From Armatimonadota bacterium (GTDB lineage: Bacteria; Armatimonadota; Fimbriimonadia; Fimbriimonadales; Fimbriimonadaceae): a stretch of 64,000 bases of DNA. Position 1 is the stretch's first letter. The number at the start of each line of letters is the position of its first letter. Shown here piece after piece: positions 44,592 to 52,432 of the stretch. The notes below the pieces were generated by a model that had not been told where the DNA came from, did no database searches, and worked only from the letters and a program-made list of their open reading frames with translations. A program made the translations under genes and the position numbers. The DNA lies in NCBI GenBank assembly GCA_018268395.1, contig JAFDWQ010000003.1, positions 159,238 through 223,237 of the forward strand, written 5' to 3'.

Positions 44592-45595
44592 AGCGCGTCG
44601 TCGTTACGGTCGTCGGGCTACCGTTGGCCCTGGTGTTGACCCTCGCCGTGTTCCAGGTGGACGTCCGCGAGGGGGTACGCCTCATCGTCGAGAGCGCGTT
44701 CGGAGATTCGTTCGCTCTGTCCCGTACTTTCGTCCGGACGACGCCGTTGTTGCTGTGCAGCTTAGGCGTGACGTTCGCATGGAGGGCCGGAATGTACAAC
44801 ATCGGGGGCGAGAGCCAGTACGTGGCCGCCGGAATCGGCGGCGCGGCCGTCGCAAAGGTTTGCTCGTTCGCGGGTGGGCCAGCTTTGAGCGCACTCGTTC
44901 TCGTCACCGGTCCGCTCGTTGGTGCGGCGGCCGCGCTCTTCGCCGGGTGGCTTCAGGTCCGTAGAGGCGTCCAGTGTGTGATCAGTACGATCCTCCTCAA
45001 CTTCATCGCCCTACAGGCGTTGGCGTGGAGCGTCCGTGGACCGTTGCAGGAAGCCAAACGTCAACTGCCGCAAACGGACGCCTTACCCCACGCAGCGATG
45101 TTGTTCCGCCCGGATGCACGGACCGACCTCCACGCGGGCGTGTTCCTCGCTCTGGCCGCTTGGTCCGTCGTCTGGGTGGTCTTGGCCCGCACGGCCCCGG
45201 GGTTCCTCATGAAGCTGGTCGGAGAAAGTCCACGCGTCGCAAGAGCCAACCGTTACGACCCGGACAAGATCAAGATGCTCGCCATGGCGCTCTCCGGACT
45301 GCTGTGCGGTATGGCCGGAGCGGTCGACTACGCCGGACTCATCGGTCAGTTGAGGGACGGTTTTGCCCAGAACTGGGGGTTTCTGGCCATTCCCGTCGCG
45401 CTGATCGGTGGGCTTGAAGCACCGGGCGTGCTCCTGGCGGCGCTTTACTTCGGCGCTCTGATGGCGGGCTGCGAGGGTCTGGCCCGGTTCCAGTCGGCGG
45501 GAACGACGCTCGTTTTCGTGATCCAGGCGGTGGCCGTACTCGGCGTCGTGGCGGTGACGGCCCGCACGCGCCCTCGGGAGGCCTCCGTTGCTTGA
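44588..45595 (+). CDS. BMP/Nup-type ABC importer permease 1
   Basis: 335 aa, about nine helices, BPD_transp_2 family. The cytoplasmic coupling-like segments TFAWRAGMYNIGGESQYVAAG and KLVGESPRVARANRYD are present. The only start fitting the ribosome site is CTG 44588, in a CTGA overlap with the ATPase stop, 7 bases after GGGAGG. The in-frame upstream codons lie inside the ATPase gene. Confidence 0.88.
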   Translation: MKRVVVTVVGLPLALVLTLAVFQVDVREGVRLIVESAFGDSFALSRTFVRTTPLLLCSLGVTFAWRAGMYNIGGESQYVAAGIGGAAVAKVCSFAGGPALSALVLVTGPLVGAAAALFAGWLQVRRGVQCVISTILLNFIALQALAWSVRGPLQEAKRQLPQTDALPHAAMLFRPDARTDLHAGVFLALAAWSVVWVVLARTAPGFLMKLVGESPRVARANRYDPDKIKMLAMALSGLLCGMAGAVDYAGLIGQLRDGFAQNWGFLAIPVALIGGLEAPGVLLAALYFGALMAGCEGLARFQSAGTTLVFVIQAVAVLGVVAVTARTRPREASVA

Positions 45596-46448
45596 CGCCG
45601 TGTTCCTCGTCCTGAGGACGTCGGCACCGGTCGGATTGGCCGCTCTCGGCGAAACGGTCGGACAGAAGTCGGGTGTCCTCAACATCGGCCTCGAAGGCAT
45701 GATGCTGACCGCCGCCTATGCCGGAATGGCGGTGTCCCAGGCGACGGGTTCGCCCTATGTCGGCCTTGCCGCAGGGGTCGTTGCCGGAACCGGCCTCGCT
45801 CTCTTCCAGGGATGGTTCACCCTTAAGTCGGCGGCGGACCAAGTCGTCTGCGGCACGGCCGTCAACCTCTTAGGCTTGGGATTGACGGGGACGCTTTACC
45901 GCTCGAAGTACGGCGCGTCCGGGCAGCTCCTGAGCGTTCCGACCGTGCCGAGGGCGCCGTGGGGCGCGGATCTCGTCCTCCTGATCTGGATCTTGGCCGT
46001 GGTCGCCGCTGCTTATTGGCTCTTCAGGACGAAGAGGGGTCTGGCCTTAAGGGCGACGGGCGAATACCCTCCAGCGGTCGTCGCGGCGGGCTACTCGCCC
46101 GAAACGTTCCGGTGGCTGGGCGCGGTCGTGAGCGGCGCCTTCGCCGGGCTCGCGGGGGCCTATCTTTGTCTTGGCGTGGCCGGGTCGTTCGCGGAGAACA
46201 TGACGTCAGGCCGAGGGTTCGTCGCGCTTGCCATGGTGACGTTCGGACGTTGGAAACCTTGGTGGGTGTTCGCAGCCTCCGTCTTGATCGGTGCGGCGGA
46301 CGCTTACCAGTACACGCTTCAGGCCCAGGGATCGGCGATGCCCCCGCAGTTCTTCCTCGCCCTCCCGTACGTGTTGGCTTTGGGCGTCTTGGTGTTCGCC
46401 GGCAAGGGGGCATCGGCGCCGGCAGCCTTGGGCGAGCCGTTCCGGTAG
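45588..46448 (+). CDS. BMP/Nup-type ABC importer permease 2
   Basis: 286 aa, about eight helices. The family core is GLAALGETVGQKSGVLNIGLEGMML. TTG start at 45588, 6 bases after GGGAGG and overlapping the end of permease 1. Together with the previous two genes it forms a nucleoside-type importer; the extracellular binding lipoprotein is not in the window. Confidence 0.9.
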   Translation: MLDAVFLVLRTSAPVGLAALGETVGQKSGVLNIGLEGMMLTAAYAGMAVSQATGSPYVGLAAGVVAGTGLALFQGWFTLKSAADQVVCGTAVNLLGLGLTGTLYRSKYGASGQLLSVPTVPRAPWGADLVLLIWILAVVAAAYWLFRTKRGLALRATGEYPPAVVAAGYSPETFRWLGAVVSGAFAGLAGAYLCLGVAGSFAENMTSGRGFVALAMVTFGRWKPWWVFAASVLIGAADAYQYTLQAQGSAMPPQFFLALPYVLALGVLVFAGKGASAPAALGEPFR

Positions 46449-46450
46449 CG

Positions 46451-46456
46451 TATGCT
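46451..46456 (+). promoter_or_regulatory. TATGCT -10 box, leaderless PTPS gene
   Basis: TATGCT, six bases, GTG 46463. It lies immediately after the permease stop. Confidence 0.45.
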
Positions 46457-46462
46457 GACGGT

Positions 46463-47284
46463 GTGCCCCAGACGGTGACGCTGACGCGGAGAGTGGCCTT
46501 CAGTTCGGGTCATCGGTACTGGGATCCGGATCTGGACGAGGGTGGGAACTTCCGGTTGTTCGGCCGTTGGGCCTCGCGTTTCAACCACGGCCACAACTAC
46601 GTCCTTTGGGTGTCCGCGCAGGGCACGGTCGACCCGCAGACCGGGATGGTGGTCAACATCAAGCGCATCGACGACGTCCTTCAAGAGCGTGTCGTCGAAC
46701 GTTTCGACCAGAAGAGCATCAACGACGAAGTCCAAGAGTTCTCGAGCCGCGTGCCGAGTCTGGAGAACCTCCTCGTGTATTTCGCCCGTGAACTCGATGG
46801 ACTGCACGGCAGAGCGGCCCTATCGAGGCTCAAGCTCGAAGAGACGCCGCTCCTTTATGGGGAGTGGGCCAAGGAAGACGACATGACGACGATCACGAGG
46901 GTCTACGAGTTCGCAGCTTCGCACCGCCTCCACGTTCCGACGTTGACCGACGCCGAGAACGAGAAGCTGTTCGGGAAGTGCCACAACCCGAACGGACACG
47001 GGCACAACTATGTCCTTGAGGTCACGGTCACGGGCACGCCCGATCCCAAGTCGGGGTTCTTGGTCGACCTCGAGCATTTGGACGCGGTCGTCCAGGCCGA
47101 AATCATCGACCGCTACGACCATCGGAACTTGGGACTGGACGTCCCCGAACTGTCGGGACTGAACACGACGAGCGAAGTGGTCGCGGGTGCGATCTTTGAA
47201 AGGCTGAAAGGCCAAGTTCCGGGCCGACTCGTCCGGATCCGGCTGCACGAGACGGCCAGGAACGTCTTCGAAGTCACGGTGTGA
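46463..47284 (+). CDS. Tandem 6-pyruvoyl-tetrahydropterin synthase/QueD-like protein
   Basis: 273 aa with two PTPS-fold domains. Domain 1 (about 1-138) keeps zinc ligands H17, H42 and H44 (NHGHNY), but the catalytic Cys position holds W36. Domain 2 (about 140-273) has zinc ligands H154, H179 and H181 plus C173 in GKCHNPNGHGHNY. The active domain would make a pterin, either 6-carboxy-tetrahydropterin for queuosine/7-deazapurines or 6-pyruvoyl-tetrahydropterin. No other queuosine gene lies nearby. The start is GTG 46463; the longer frame is shadow of the permease. Confidence 0.9.
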   Translation: MPQTVTLTRRVAFSSGHRYWDPDLDEGGNFRLFGRWASRFNHGHNYVLWVSAQGTVDPQTGMVVNIKRIDDVLQERVVERFDQKSINDEVQEFSSRVPSLENLLVYFARELDGLHGRAALSRLKLEETPLLYGEWAKEDDMTTITRVYEFAASHRLHVPTLTDAENEKLFGKCHNPNGHGHNYVLEVTVTGTPDPKSGFLVDLEHLDAVVQAEIIDRYDHRNLGLDVPELSGLNTTSEVVAGAIFERLKGQVPGRLVRIRLHETARNVFEVTV

Positions 47285-47299
47285 CGGAGCGTGAGGCCG

Positions 47300-47830
47300 T
47301 TAACTGACCAATGGCGTCACGAACTCGTCGAAGACGGGAAGATAGAACTGCCACTCTTCCTTTTGGATCGCTTTCAAGTACTTTGGTAGCGAAAGGTAAG
47401 GCACGTAGTGCGGCCGCTTCGGTTTTGTCCTCAGTTTCATATTCGCTTGTTGCGGCGTTTTGTCCCCTTTCTTAAGGTTGCATTTCCGACAACAGGCGAC
47501 AAGGTTGTCCCACGTATGGGGCCCGCCGCACCACCGTGGGACGACGTGGTCGATGGTGAGTTCTTTCTTCGTGCCGCAGTACTGGCAGCTATAGTTGTCC
47601 CGGGCCAGGATGGAGTGGCGCGAGAGCCTGAGCTGTGGGATCGGTCGCCGGACCTGATAGCGCATCTTCACGATCGACGGCGCGTCCAATCGGCCACCGG
47701 ACGTTCTCAGTTCGCGGCCCGAGTTCTCGAGGACATCGGCTTTACCTAGCAGCACGAGGGTGACGGCCCGGCGGACGTGGCACACGTTGAGGGGTTCGTA
47801 ATTGGCGTTGAGCAACAGCACTTCAGCCAT
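47300..47830 (-). CDS. HNH endonuclease domain protein
   Basis: 176 aa. The HNH core has SCQYCGTKKELTIDHVVPR and NLVACCRKCNLKKGDKTP, with two CxxC zinc pairs around the His. The N-terminal part is LLLNANYEPLNVCHVRRAV, seen in chromosomal HNH proteins of cyanobacteria and Actinobacteria whose job is unknown. ATG 47830 is chosen; the upstream in-frame part overlaps a small Cys-rich ORF in another frame. Convergent with the PTPS gene. Confidence 0.88.
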   Translation of the reverse strand: MAEVLLLNANYEPLNVCHVRRAVTLVLLGKADVLENSGRELRTSGGRLDAPSIVKMRYQVRRPIPQLRLSRHSILARDNYSCQYCGTKKELTIDHVVPRWCGGPHTWDNLVACCRKCNLKKGDKTPQQANMKLRTKPKRPHYVPYLSLPKYLKAIQKEEWQFYLPVFDEFVTPLVS

Positions 47831-47978
47831 CGGCCCGTCCCCCCAAAAGCGACAGAGGCCCGCACGACACGGCGTGCAGGCCTCTGAAGGGCTTATCCGG
47901 GCACGTCGCAGGTATCGTGTCGTCCCACATCGGGGGCCACGTCCCTCCGCACCGGTCACAACCGAAAAGGGTCACCAT
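47823..47978 (-). CDS. Possible 51-aa Cys-rich (zinc-ribbon-like) protein
   Basis: A 51-codon frame with CDRCGGTW (C7, C10) and later C26 and C39. It starts 5 bases after TAGAAT and ends inside the first codons of the HNH gene (8-base overlap). Its location fills the leader of the HNH gene. A CxxC then TCP order recalls small zinc ribbons, but the second pair is poor. Could equally be chance. Confidence 0.35.
   Translation of the reverse strand: MVTLFGCDRCGGTWPPMWDDTIPATCPDKPFRGLHAVSCGPLSLLGGRADG
47853..47886 (-). other. Strong hairpin in the HNH gene leader
   Basis: On the minus strand an 8-bp stem CAGAGGCC / GGCCTCTG with an inner 5-bp stem GCACG / CGTGC, followed by TCGCTTTTG. It lies 23 bases upstream of the HNH ATG, inside the possible small ORF. 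It may act as attenuator or terminator. Confidence 0.45.
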
Positions 47979-47983
47979 CTGAT

Positions 47984-47989
47984 ATTCTA
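47984..47989 (-). promoter_or_regulatory. TAGAAT -10 box of the HNH region
   Basis: TAGAAT on the minus strand, 5 bases before the small ORF's ATG. It is the best promoter candidate for the HNH gene, about 150 bases upstream of its start. Confidence 0.4.
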
Positions 47990-48072
47990 AACTGTCCAGG
48001 GGGCCGAAAAGGAGCGCGCCGAAGCATTCCTGGTAGAAATCTTTACAGCTTCGGCCTTGGGTTAGAAGACGG

Positions 48073-48078
48073 TAAAAT
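48073..48078 (+). promoter_or_regulatory. Probable -10 of murA
   Basis: TAAAAT, followed by a leader with the strong ribosome site GGAGGGG at 48092-48098. Unlike many genes here, murA appears to have a led transcript. Confidence 0.45.
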
Positions 48079-48105
48079 GCCGCAGACCCACGGAGGGGTG
48101 TACTT

Positions 48106-49404
48106 TTGAGCATGACAGTTTTGCGAATTCGGGGCGGACGTGCCCTGAGCGGCCAGGTCACGGTTCCAGGAAGCAAAAACGCAGCCTTGGCCATCTTGTC
48201 GTCCGTCGTGCTTTCACGCGGGCCGATCGTCCTTCACAACGTTCCCGAAGTCAGCGACGTCGCGATCAAGATCGGACTCTTGCGAGAGTTCGGCGCCGTC
48301 GTCGAGTGGCGCGAAGGATCGCTTTTCATCGATTGCAGCGAACTCCGGTTCTGGCGCGCGGACGAGGAACGGATGCGCCCGATCCGCACGGGCTTCTATC
48401 TTCTGGGGCCGCTTCTGGCCCGGATCGGCCACGCGGACATTCCGATGCCGGGAGGCTGCAACATCGGTTCGCGTCCGGTCGATTTCCATCTGAAGGGCCT
48501 GTCCATCATGGGTGCGAACATCCGGATGGAAAGCGGTCGGTACGTCGCTGAAGCGCCGTCCCTTCACGGTGGCGAGATCCATTTCGAGATCCCAAGTGCC
48601 GGCGCGACCCAACACCTGATGGCGACGGCGACCTTGGCAGAAGGGTCGTTCACGATCAGCAACGCGGCGATGGAGCCTGAAGTCGTCGCCCTTGCCGACT
48701 TCTTGAACCGCCTCGGCGCACGGATCGAAGGCGCCGGTACGAGCACGATCACGGTGACGGGCGTCAAGGAGCTGACGGGTGGCGAGTTCCGCATCCCGGA
48801 GGACCGGTTGCAGGCGGGCACCTATATGCTGGCCGGAGCGATCACGGGCGGCGAAGTGACCGTGACCGGGATTTGGCCCGAGCCGCAGACGGCGCTGGTC
48901 AGCAAGCTTCGCGAGGCCGGAGCGGACATCGCCGAAGGCGAGGACTGGATCCGTATCCGACAATCGGGACGCCCCCGGGCCGTCTCGATCCGGACGATGC
49001 CTTATCCTGGGTTCCCGACGGACATCCAGCAGCCGATGTCCGCGCTTCTCGCGCTGGCCGAAGGTCAAAGCGTCATCGAGGAGACGCTGTACGAGAGCCG
49101 GACGGGCCACGTCCCCCAACTCAACCGGATGGGGGCGGACCTCTCCGACCGTGGTCGCCTGACGATCATCAACGGTGTCGACAAACTGACCGGAGCGACG
49201 GTCGAAGCCTCCGACCTGCGGGCAGGGGCCGCCCTCTGCCTGGCGGGCCTTGCCGCGGACGGCGAAACGATCGTTAAGAACGTCCACTTCATCGATCGTG
49301 GATATGAAGGCTTGGAAGAGCGCCTGACCTCCCTCGGCGCCGATATCGAACGGATAGGCCAACCGGAAGCAACGGACACGGCCGCGGGCCGTAAACTGGT
49401 CTGA
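48106..49404 (+). CDS. murA: UDP-N-acetylglucosamine 1-carboxyvinyltransferase
   Basis: 432 aa, first committed step of peptidoglycan synthesis (enolpyruvyl transfer to UDP-GlcNAc). Family motifs: GGRALSGQVTVPGSKNAAL, and MPGGCNIGSRPVDFHL, whose Cys is the fosfomycin-reactive residue. DLRAGAALCLAGLAADG is near the end. TTG 48106 fits the ribosome site (7 bases after GGAGGGG) better than ATG 48112 (13 bases). The next gene, mreB, follows by 3 bases. Confidence 0.95.
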   Translation: MSMTVLRIRGGRALSGQVTVPGSKNAALAILSSVVLSRGPIVLHNVPEVSDVAIKIGLLREFGAVVEWREGSLFIDCSELRFWRADEERMRPIRTGFYLLGPLLARIGHADIPMPGGCNIGSRPVDFHLKGLSIMGANIRMESGRYVAEAPSLHGGEIHFEIPSAGATQHLMATATLAEGSFTISNAAMEPEVVALADFLNRLGARIEGAGTSTITVTGVKELTGGEFRIPEDRLQAGTYMLAGAITGGEVTVTGIWPEPQTALVSKLREAGADIAEGEDWIRIRQSGRPRAVSIRTMPYPGFPTDIQQPMSALLALAEGQSVIEETLYESRTGHVPQLNRMGADLSDRGRLTIINGVDKLTGATVEASDLRAGAALCLAGLAADGETIVKNVHFIDRGYEGLEERLTSLGADIERIGQPEATDTAAGRKLV

Positions 49405-49407
49405 AGT

Positions 49408-50421
49408 TTGCGTATCGTCCAAGAAATCGGTATCGACCTCGGGACCGCCAATATCCTGGTCTACCGCCGCGGGAAAGGGATCGTGCTCATGGAGCCCACT
49501 GTCGTGGCCATGAGCACGACCAACAAGAAGGTCCTCGCCGTCGGCAACGCCGCCCGGGAGATGATCGGTCGTACGCCCGGCAACATCCAAGCGATCCGCC
49601 CGCTCAAGGACGGTGTCATTGCGGACTACACCACGACGCATAAGATGCTCGAGTTCCTTCGGAAGAAGGTCACGACCCGTGGTCAGTTCTTCAAACCCAC
49701 CGTCCTTCTCTGTGTTCCCAGCGGGGTCACGAACGTCGAGCGCCGGGCCGTCATCAAAGCCGCCCACGCCGCCGGGTTCGGAAAAGCCATGACGATCGAG
49801 GAGCCGATGGCGGCTGCGATCGGATGCGGCCTCCCGATCGCTTCGGCGTCCGGCAACATGGTGATCGATATCGGGGGCGGGACCACGGACATCGCCGTGA
49901 TTTCGCTCGGCGGCATCGTGATCAGCCAGAGCCTGCGCATCGGCGGCAACAAGATGGACGAGGCGATCGTCCGGCACATCCGCAACGCCTATAGCCTTGC
50001 GATCGGCGATCAGACGGCGGAGGAAGTCAAGATCCGGATCGGATCGGCCTACCCGATGGAGACCGAGCTTCGGATGCCGATCCGGGGCCGGGACCTGGTC
50101 GCCGGACTGCCCAAAACGGTCGAGGTTTCGAGCGAGGAAGTGCGCGAAGCCCTGACGGAGCCGGTCCGGCAGATCGCTGAAAAGCTCTGTTCCGTGCTCG
50201 AAGAGACGCCTCCGGAACTGGCGAGCGACATCATCCAGTCGGGGATCACCCTGACAGGGGGCGGGGCACTTTTGAGAGGGCTCGACCGTCTGCTGAGTAG
50301 TGTCACGGACATCCCGGTCAAAGTGGCGGACAACGCCCTCCATTCGGTCGCGATCGGGACAGGGCGCGCCCTTGAGGAACTGCCGTTGATCGAGAAAAGC
50401 GGGGCCGTGACGCGCCTATGA
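49408..50421 (+). CDS. mreB: Rod shape-determining protein MreB
   Basis: 337 aa actin-like filament protein guiding lateral wall synthesis. Phosphate motifs: GIDLGTANILVYRRGKGIV and MVIDIGGGTTDIAVISLGG; the adenosine motif is LTGGGALLRG. TTG start at 49408 without a good ribosome site, 3 bases after murA's stop, so translation is probably coupled. The stop overlaps the next ATG. No mreC or mreD follows. Confidence 0.95.
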   Translation: MRIVQEIGIDLGTANILVYRRGKGIVLMEPTVVAMSTTNKKVLAVGNAAREMIGRTPGNIQAIRPLKDGVIADYTTTHKMLEFLRKKVTTRGQFFKPTVLLCVPSGVTNVERRAVIKAAHAAGFGKAMTIEEPMAAAIGCGLPIASASGNMVIDIGGGTTDIAVISLGGIVISQSLRIGGNKMDEAIVRHIRNAYSLAIGDQTAEEVKIRIGSAYPMETELRMPIRGRDLVAGLPKTVEVSSEEVREALTEPVRQIAEKLCSVLEETPPELASDIIQSGITLTGGGALLRGLDRLLSSVTDIPVKVADNALHSVAIGTGRALEELPLIEKSGAVTRL

Positions 50422-50924
50422 AAGGGTTCGCCGTTCTCGCCCTCGGGCTGGCCGCTTCGACCGCAATCCCGCAGACCGCCGCCTCCGCACGACCCGTCAC
50501 GAGGCAGGAGTTTTTGACCGCCGCTTGGAAGCTCGAACGGGCCGCTAACCGCGTCCTTGGAATGAAGGAGCCTGAAGCGCCGAAGGTCGCCGATCCGTCC
50601 CGACCCTTGAAACGCTCTGAGGTCATCTTGACCTTGGACGCCCTTTTCAAGGCTTATCGCCCCCGCTTCCAGTGCACGCCGAGGCCCCACCCCCTCCGGA
50701 GCGGGCACATCGCTGCCCACAACGGTCCCGAAGTGCGCGGACCCGCCGAACGATTGGCGAAATGGGGTTTCTTGGCTCCCGTCGGCTTCATCGTTACCGG
50801 GCCCTCCGAGACCGTTACCGCCCGTCAGGCGGGCGACGCGCTCGGGACCTTTTTCAACCAGTTGTCGGTCTGCGCCCATGAGCCCGACGTCCGGTGGAGC
50901 CCCAACATCATGTCGGGAGGCTAG
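50418..50924 (+). CDS. Small exported protein of unknown function
   Basis: 168 aa with a signal peptide (MKGFAVLALGLAASTAIPQTAASA). The mature part has two weakly similar helical stretches (RQEFLTAAWKLERAANRVLG and ERLAKWGFLAPVGF) that recall SLH-type S-layer anchoring repeats, but the match is loose. ATG is in an ATGA overlap with mreB, linking it to cell-wall genes. Confidence 0.65.
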   Translation: MKGFAVLALGLAASTAIPQTAASARPVTRQEFLTAAWKLERAANRVLGMKEPEAPKVADPSRPLKRSEVILTLDALFKAYRPRFQCTPRPHPLRSGHIAAHNGPEVRGPAERLAKWGFLAPVGFIVTGPSETVTARQAGDALGTFFNQLSVCAHEPDVRWSPNIMSGG

Positions 50925-50965
50925 GCCTTGGTCCAGGCTCGCGGCATGCCGATCATTTTCGTAGT

Positions 50966-52432
50966 ATGCCCCAATCGGACCGGTTCCGTGAAGCCGAGTT
51001 TTTTGAGCTGTTCGACATCGGCCTGCTGACCCGCACGGGGTTGCAGGCTTGGATCGCACATACCCTTGAGCGGTGCGCGGGGTGGTTCGGCGCGTCGGGC
51101 GGCTCGGTCTTCCTGATGGACGACGACGGGGCGATCCGGCTCAAAGCCAAGGCCGGAAGCCAAGAAGGTCTCCGCGCGGATGCACGCATCGAAATCGGGC
51201 ACGGTATCGCGGGCACCGTCCTTCTCGAAGGCAAGCCGAGGATCATCGGCGACCCTTCCGACGATCCCGTCCTTTCGGGGCGCGGAGCGGTCCGGAACGA
51301 CGCCATCGCGAGTTCGATGGTCGTGCCGTTGCTCGGGTTCTCGGACGAACGGGTGGGCGTGCTGAACCTCAGTCGATCGGCAGGAGAACCCGCCTTTCAG
51401 GACCGCGACCTCAAACTGGCCGTGCGTCTCGGCGCCTTCGTCGCCCTCGCTGTCGGCAACGCGAAGCTGGTCAGCCTTCTCAAGGATTCCCTGGACGCCC
51501 AGAACTACAAGGTCGAGCAGCTCGAAGCCGTCCTCGGCAGCGTCTCGGGCAAGGTGTACGTCATCAACGGGGCGAACGACGTCGCGACTTCGGAGATTTC
51601 TCCGAAGTCTGTCCGAGAAGCCGTTGGAAGGTTAATGGCGTCCGGAGGTCGAGGCAGCGAGCGGGCGTACGACGATGCGAGCGACCGGACGTGGATCCTC
51701 GATGCCGTGCCCTTGAGCCAAGGCGGATCGGTGGTGACGGTCCAGGACGTCAGCGATTTCCAACGGGCCCAGGTCGAGACGGCGCGGCTGCGAAGGCTCG
51801 CCGAGATCGGTCAGATGACGGCGGCGATCGCCCACGAGATCCGGAACCCTCTGACGGGCATCCGGGGCGCGGCCCAGTTGATCGGGCTCGACGCTTCGTT
51901 CGCCCAAGACTACGCCAAGGTCATCGAGGACGAAGCGGACAAACTGAACCGGCTGTGCGAGGACTTCCTCGAGATCTCCCGACCGCTCAAGTTGGAGTTC
52001 GTCGAGACGTCCCTGAAGGACGTCGTGCGGCGCGTCGTCGACCTTTGGACGCCAGAATTCGAACAGTCGAAAGTGAAGCTGACTTTAGATTCCGGTGCCG
52101 ACGAGCCGACAATTCCCATGGACGTCCGCCGGATCGAGCAAGTCCTCCATAACCTTGTCCGCAACGCGCTTCAAGCCTGTAGCGGTAAGGGAGAGGTCCA
52201 AGTCCAGATCCGTGGCGGAGTCGTGACGGTGTGCGACGACGGGACCGGTATGGACGGCGAGACCGTGGCGAAGCTCTTCGCCCCGTTCTTCACGACAAAG
52301 GCCGGAGGGACGGGTCTCGGACTGTGCAACGTCAGACGGATCGTGGACGCCCACGGTGGTTCGGTCAACGTCCGGTCCGAGCCCGGTAAGGGAACACGGT
52401 TCGAAATCAGTTTGAGAAAGAGTGCGGCATGA
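50966..52432 (+). CDS. Soluble GAF-domain sensor histidine kinase (NtrB-like)
   Basis: 488 aa. GAF domain at about residues 20-165, a short PAS-like linker, then HisKA with the phospho-His in AAIAHEIRNPLTGIRGAAQLI. HATPase: N box VLHNLVRNALQAC, G1 CDDGTGMDGE, and GGTGLGLCNVRRIV. No membrane segment, so it senses an internal signal. ATG 50966 starts at the domain edge. The stop overlaps the response regulator ATG: a two-component pair. Confidence 0.92.
   Translation: MPQSDRFREAEFFELFDIGLLTRTGLQAWIAHTLERCAGWFGASGGSVFLMDDDGAIRLKAKAGSQEGLRADARIEIGHGIAGTVLLEGKPRIIGDPSDDPVLSGRGAVRNDAIASSMVVPLLGFSDERVGVLNLSRSAGEPAFQDRDLKLAVRLGAFVALAVGNAKLVSLLKDSLDAQNYKVEQLEAVLGSVSGKVYVINGANDVATSEISPKSVREAVGRLMASGGRGSERAYDDASDRTWILDAVPLSQGGSVVTVQDVSDFQRAQVETARLRRLAEIGQMTAAIAHEIRNPLTGIRGAAQLIGLDASFAQDYAKVIEDEADKLNRLCEDFLEISRPLKLEFVETSLKDVVRRVVDLWTPEFEQSKVKLTLDSGADEPTIPMDVRRIEQVLHNLVRNALQACSGKGEVQVQIRGGVVTVCDDGTGMDGETVAKLFAPFFTTKAGGTGLGLCNVRRIVDAHGGSVNVRSEPGKGTRFEISLRKSAA

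Noticed and set aside
47887-48105. SRP, 6S or other known small RNA in the HNH-murA gap
   Set aside because: No conserved core of SRP RNA, tmRNA or RNase P RNA was found; promoters for the flanking genes account for most of it.
48214-50343. 709-codon minus-strand frame
   Set aside because: Antisense to murA and mreB, no recognisable domain.
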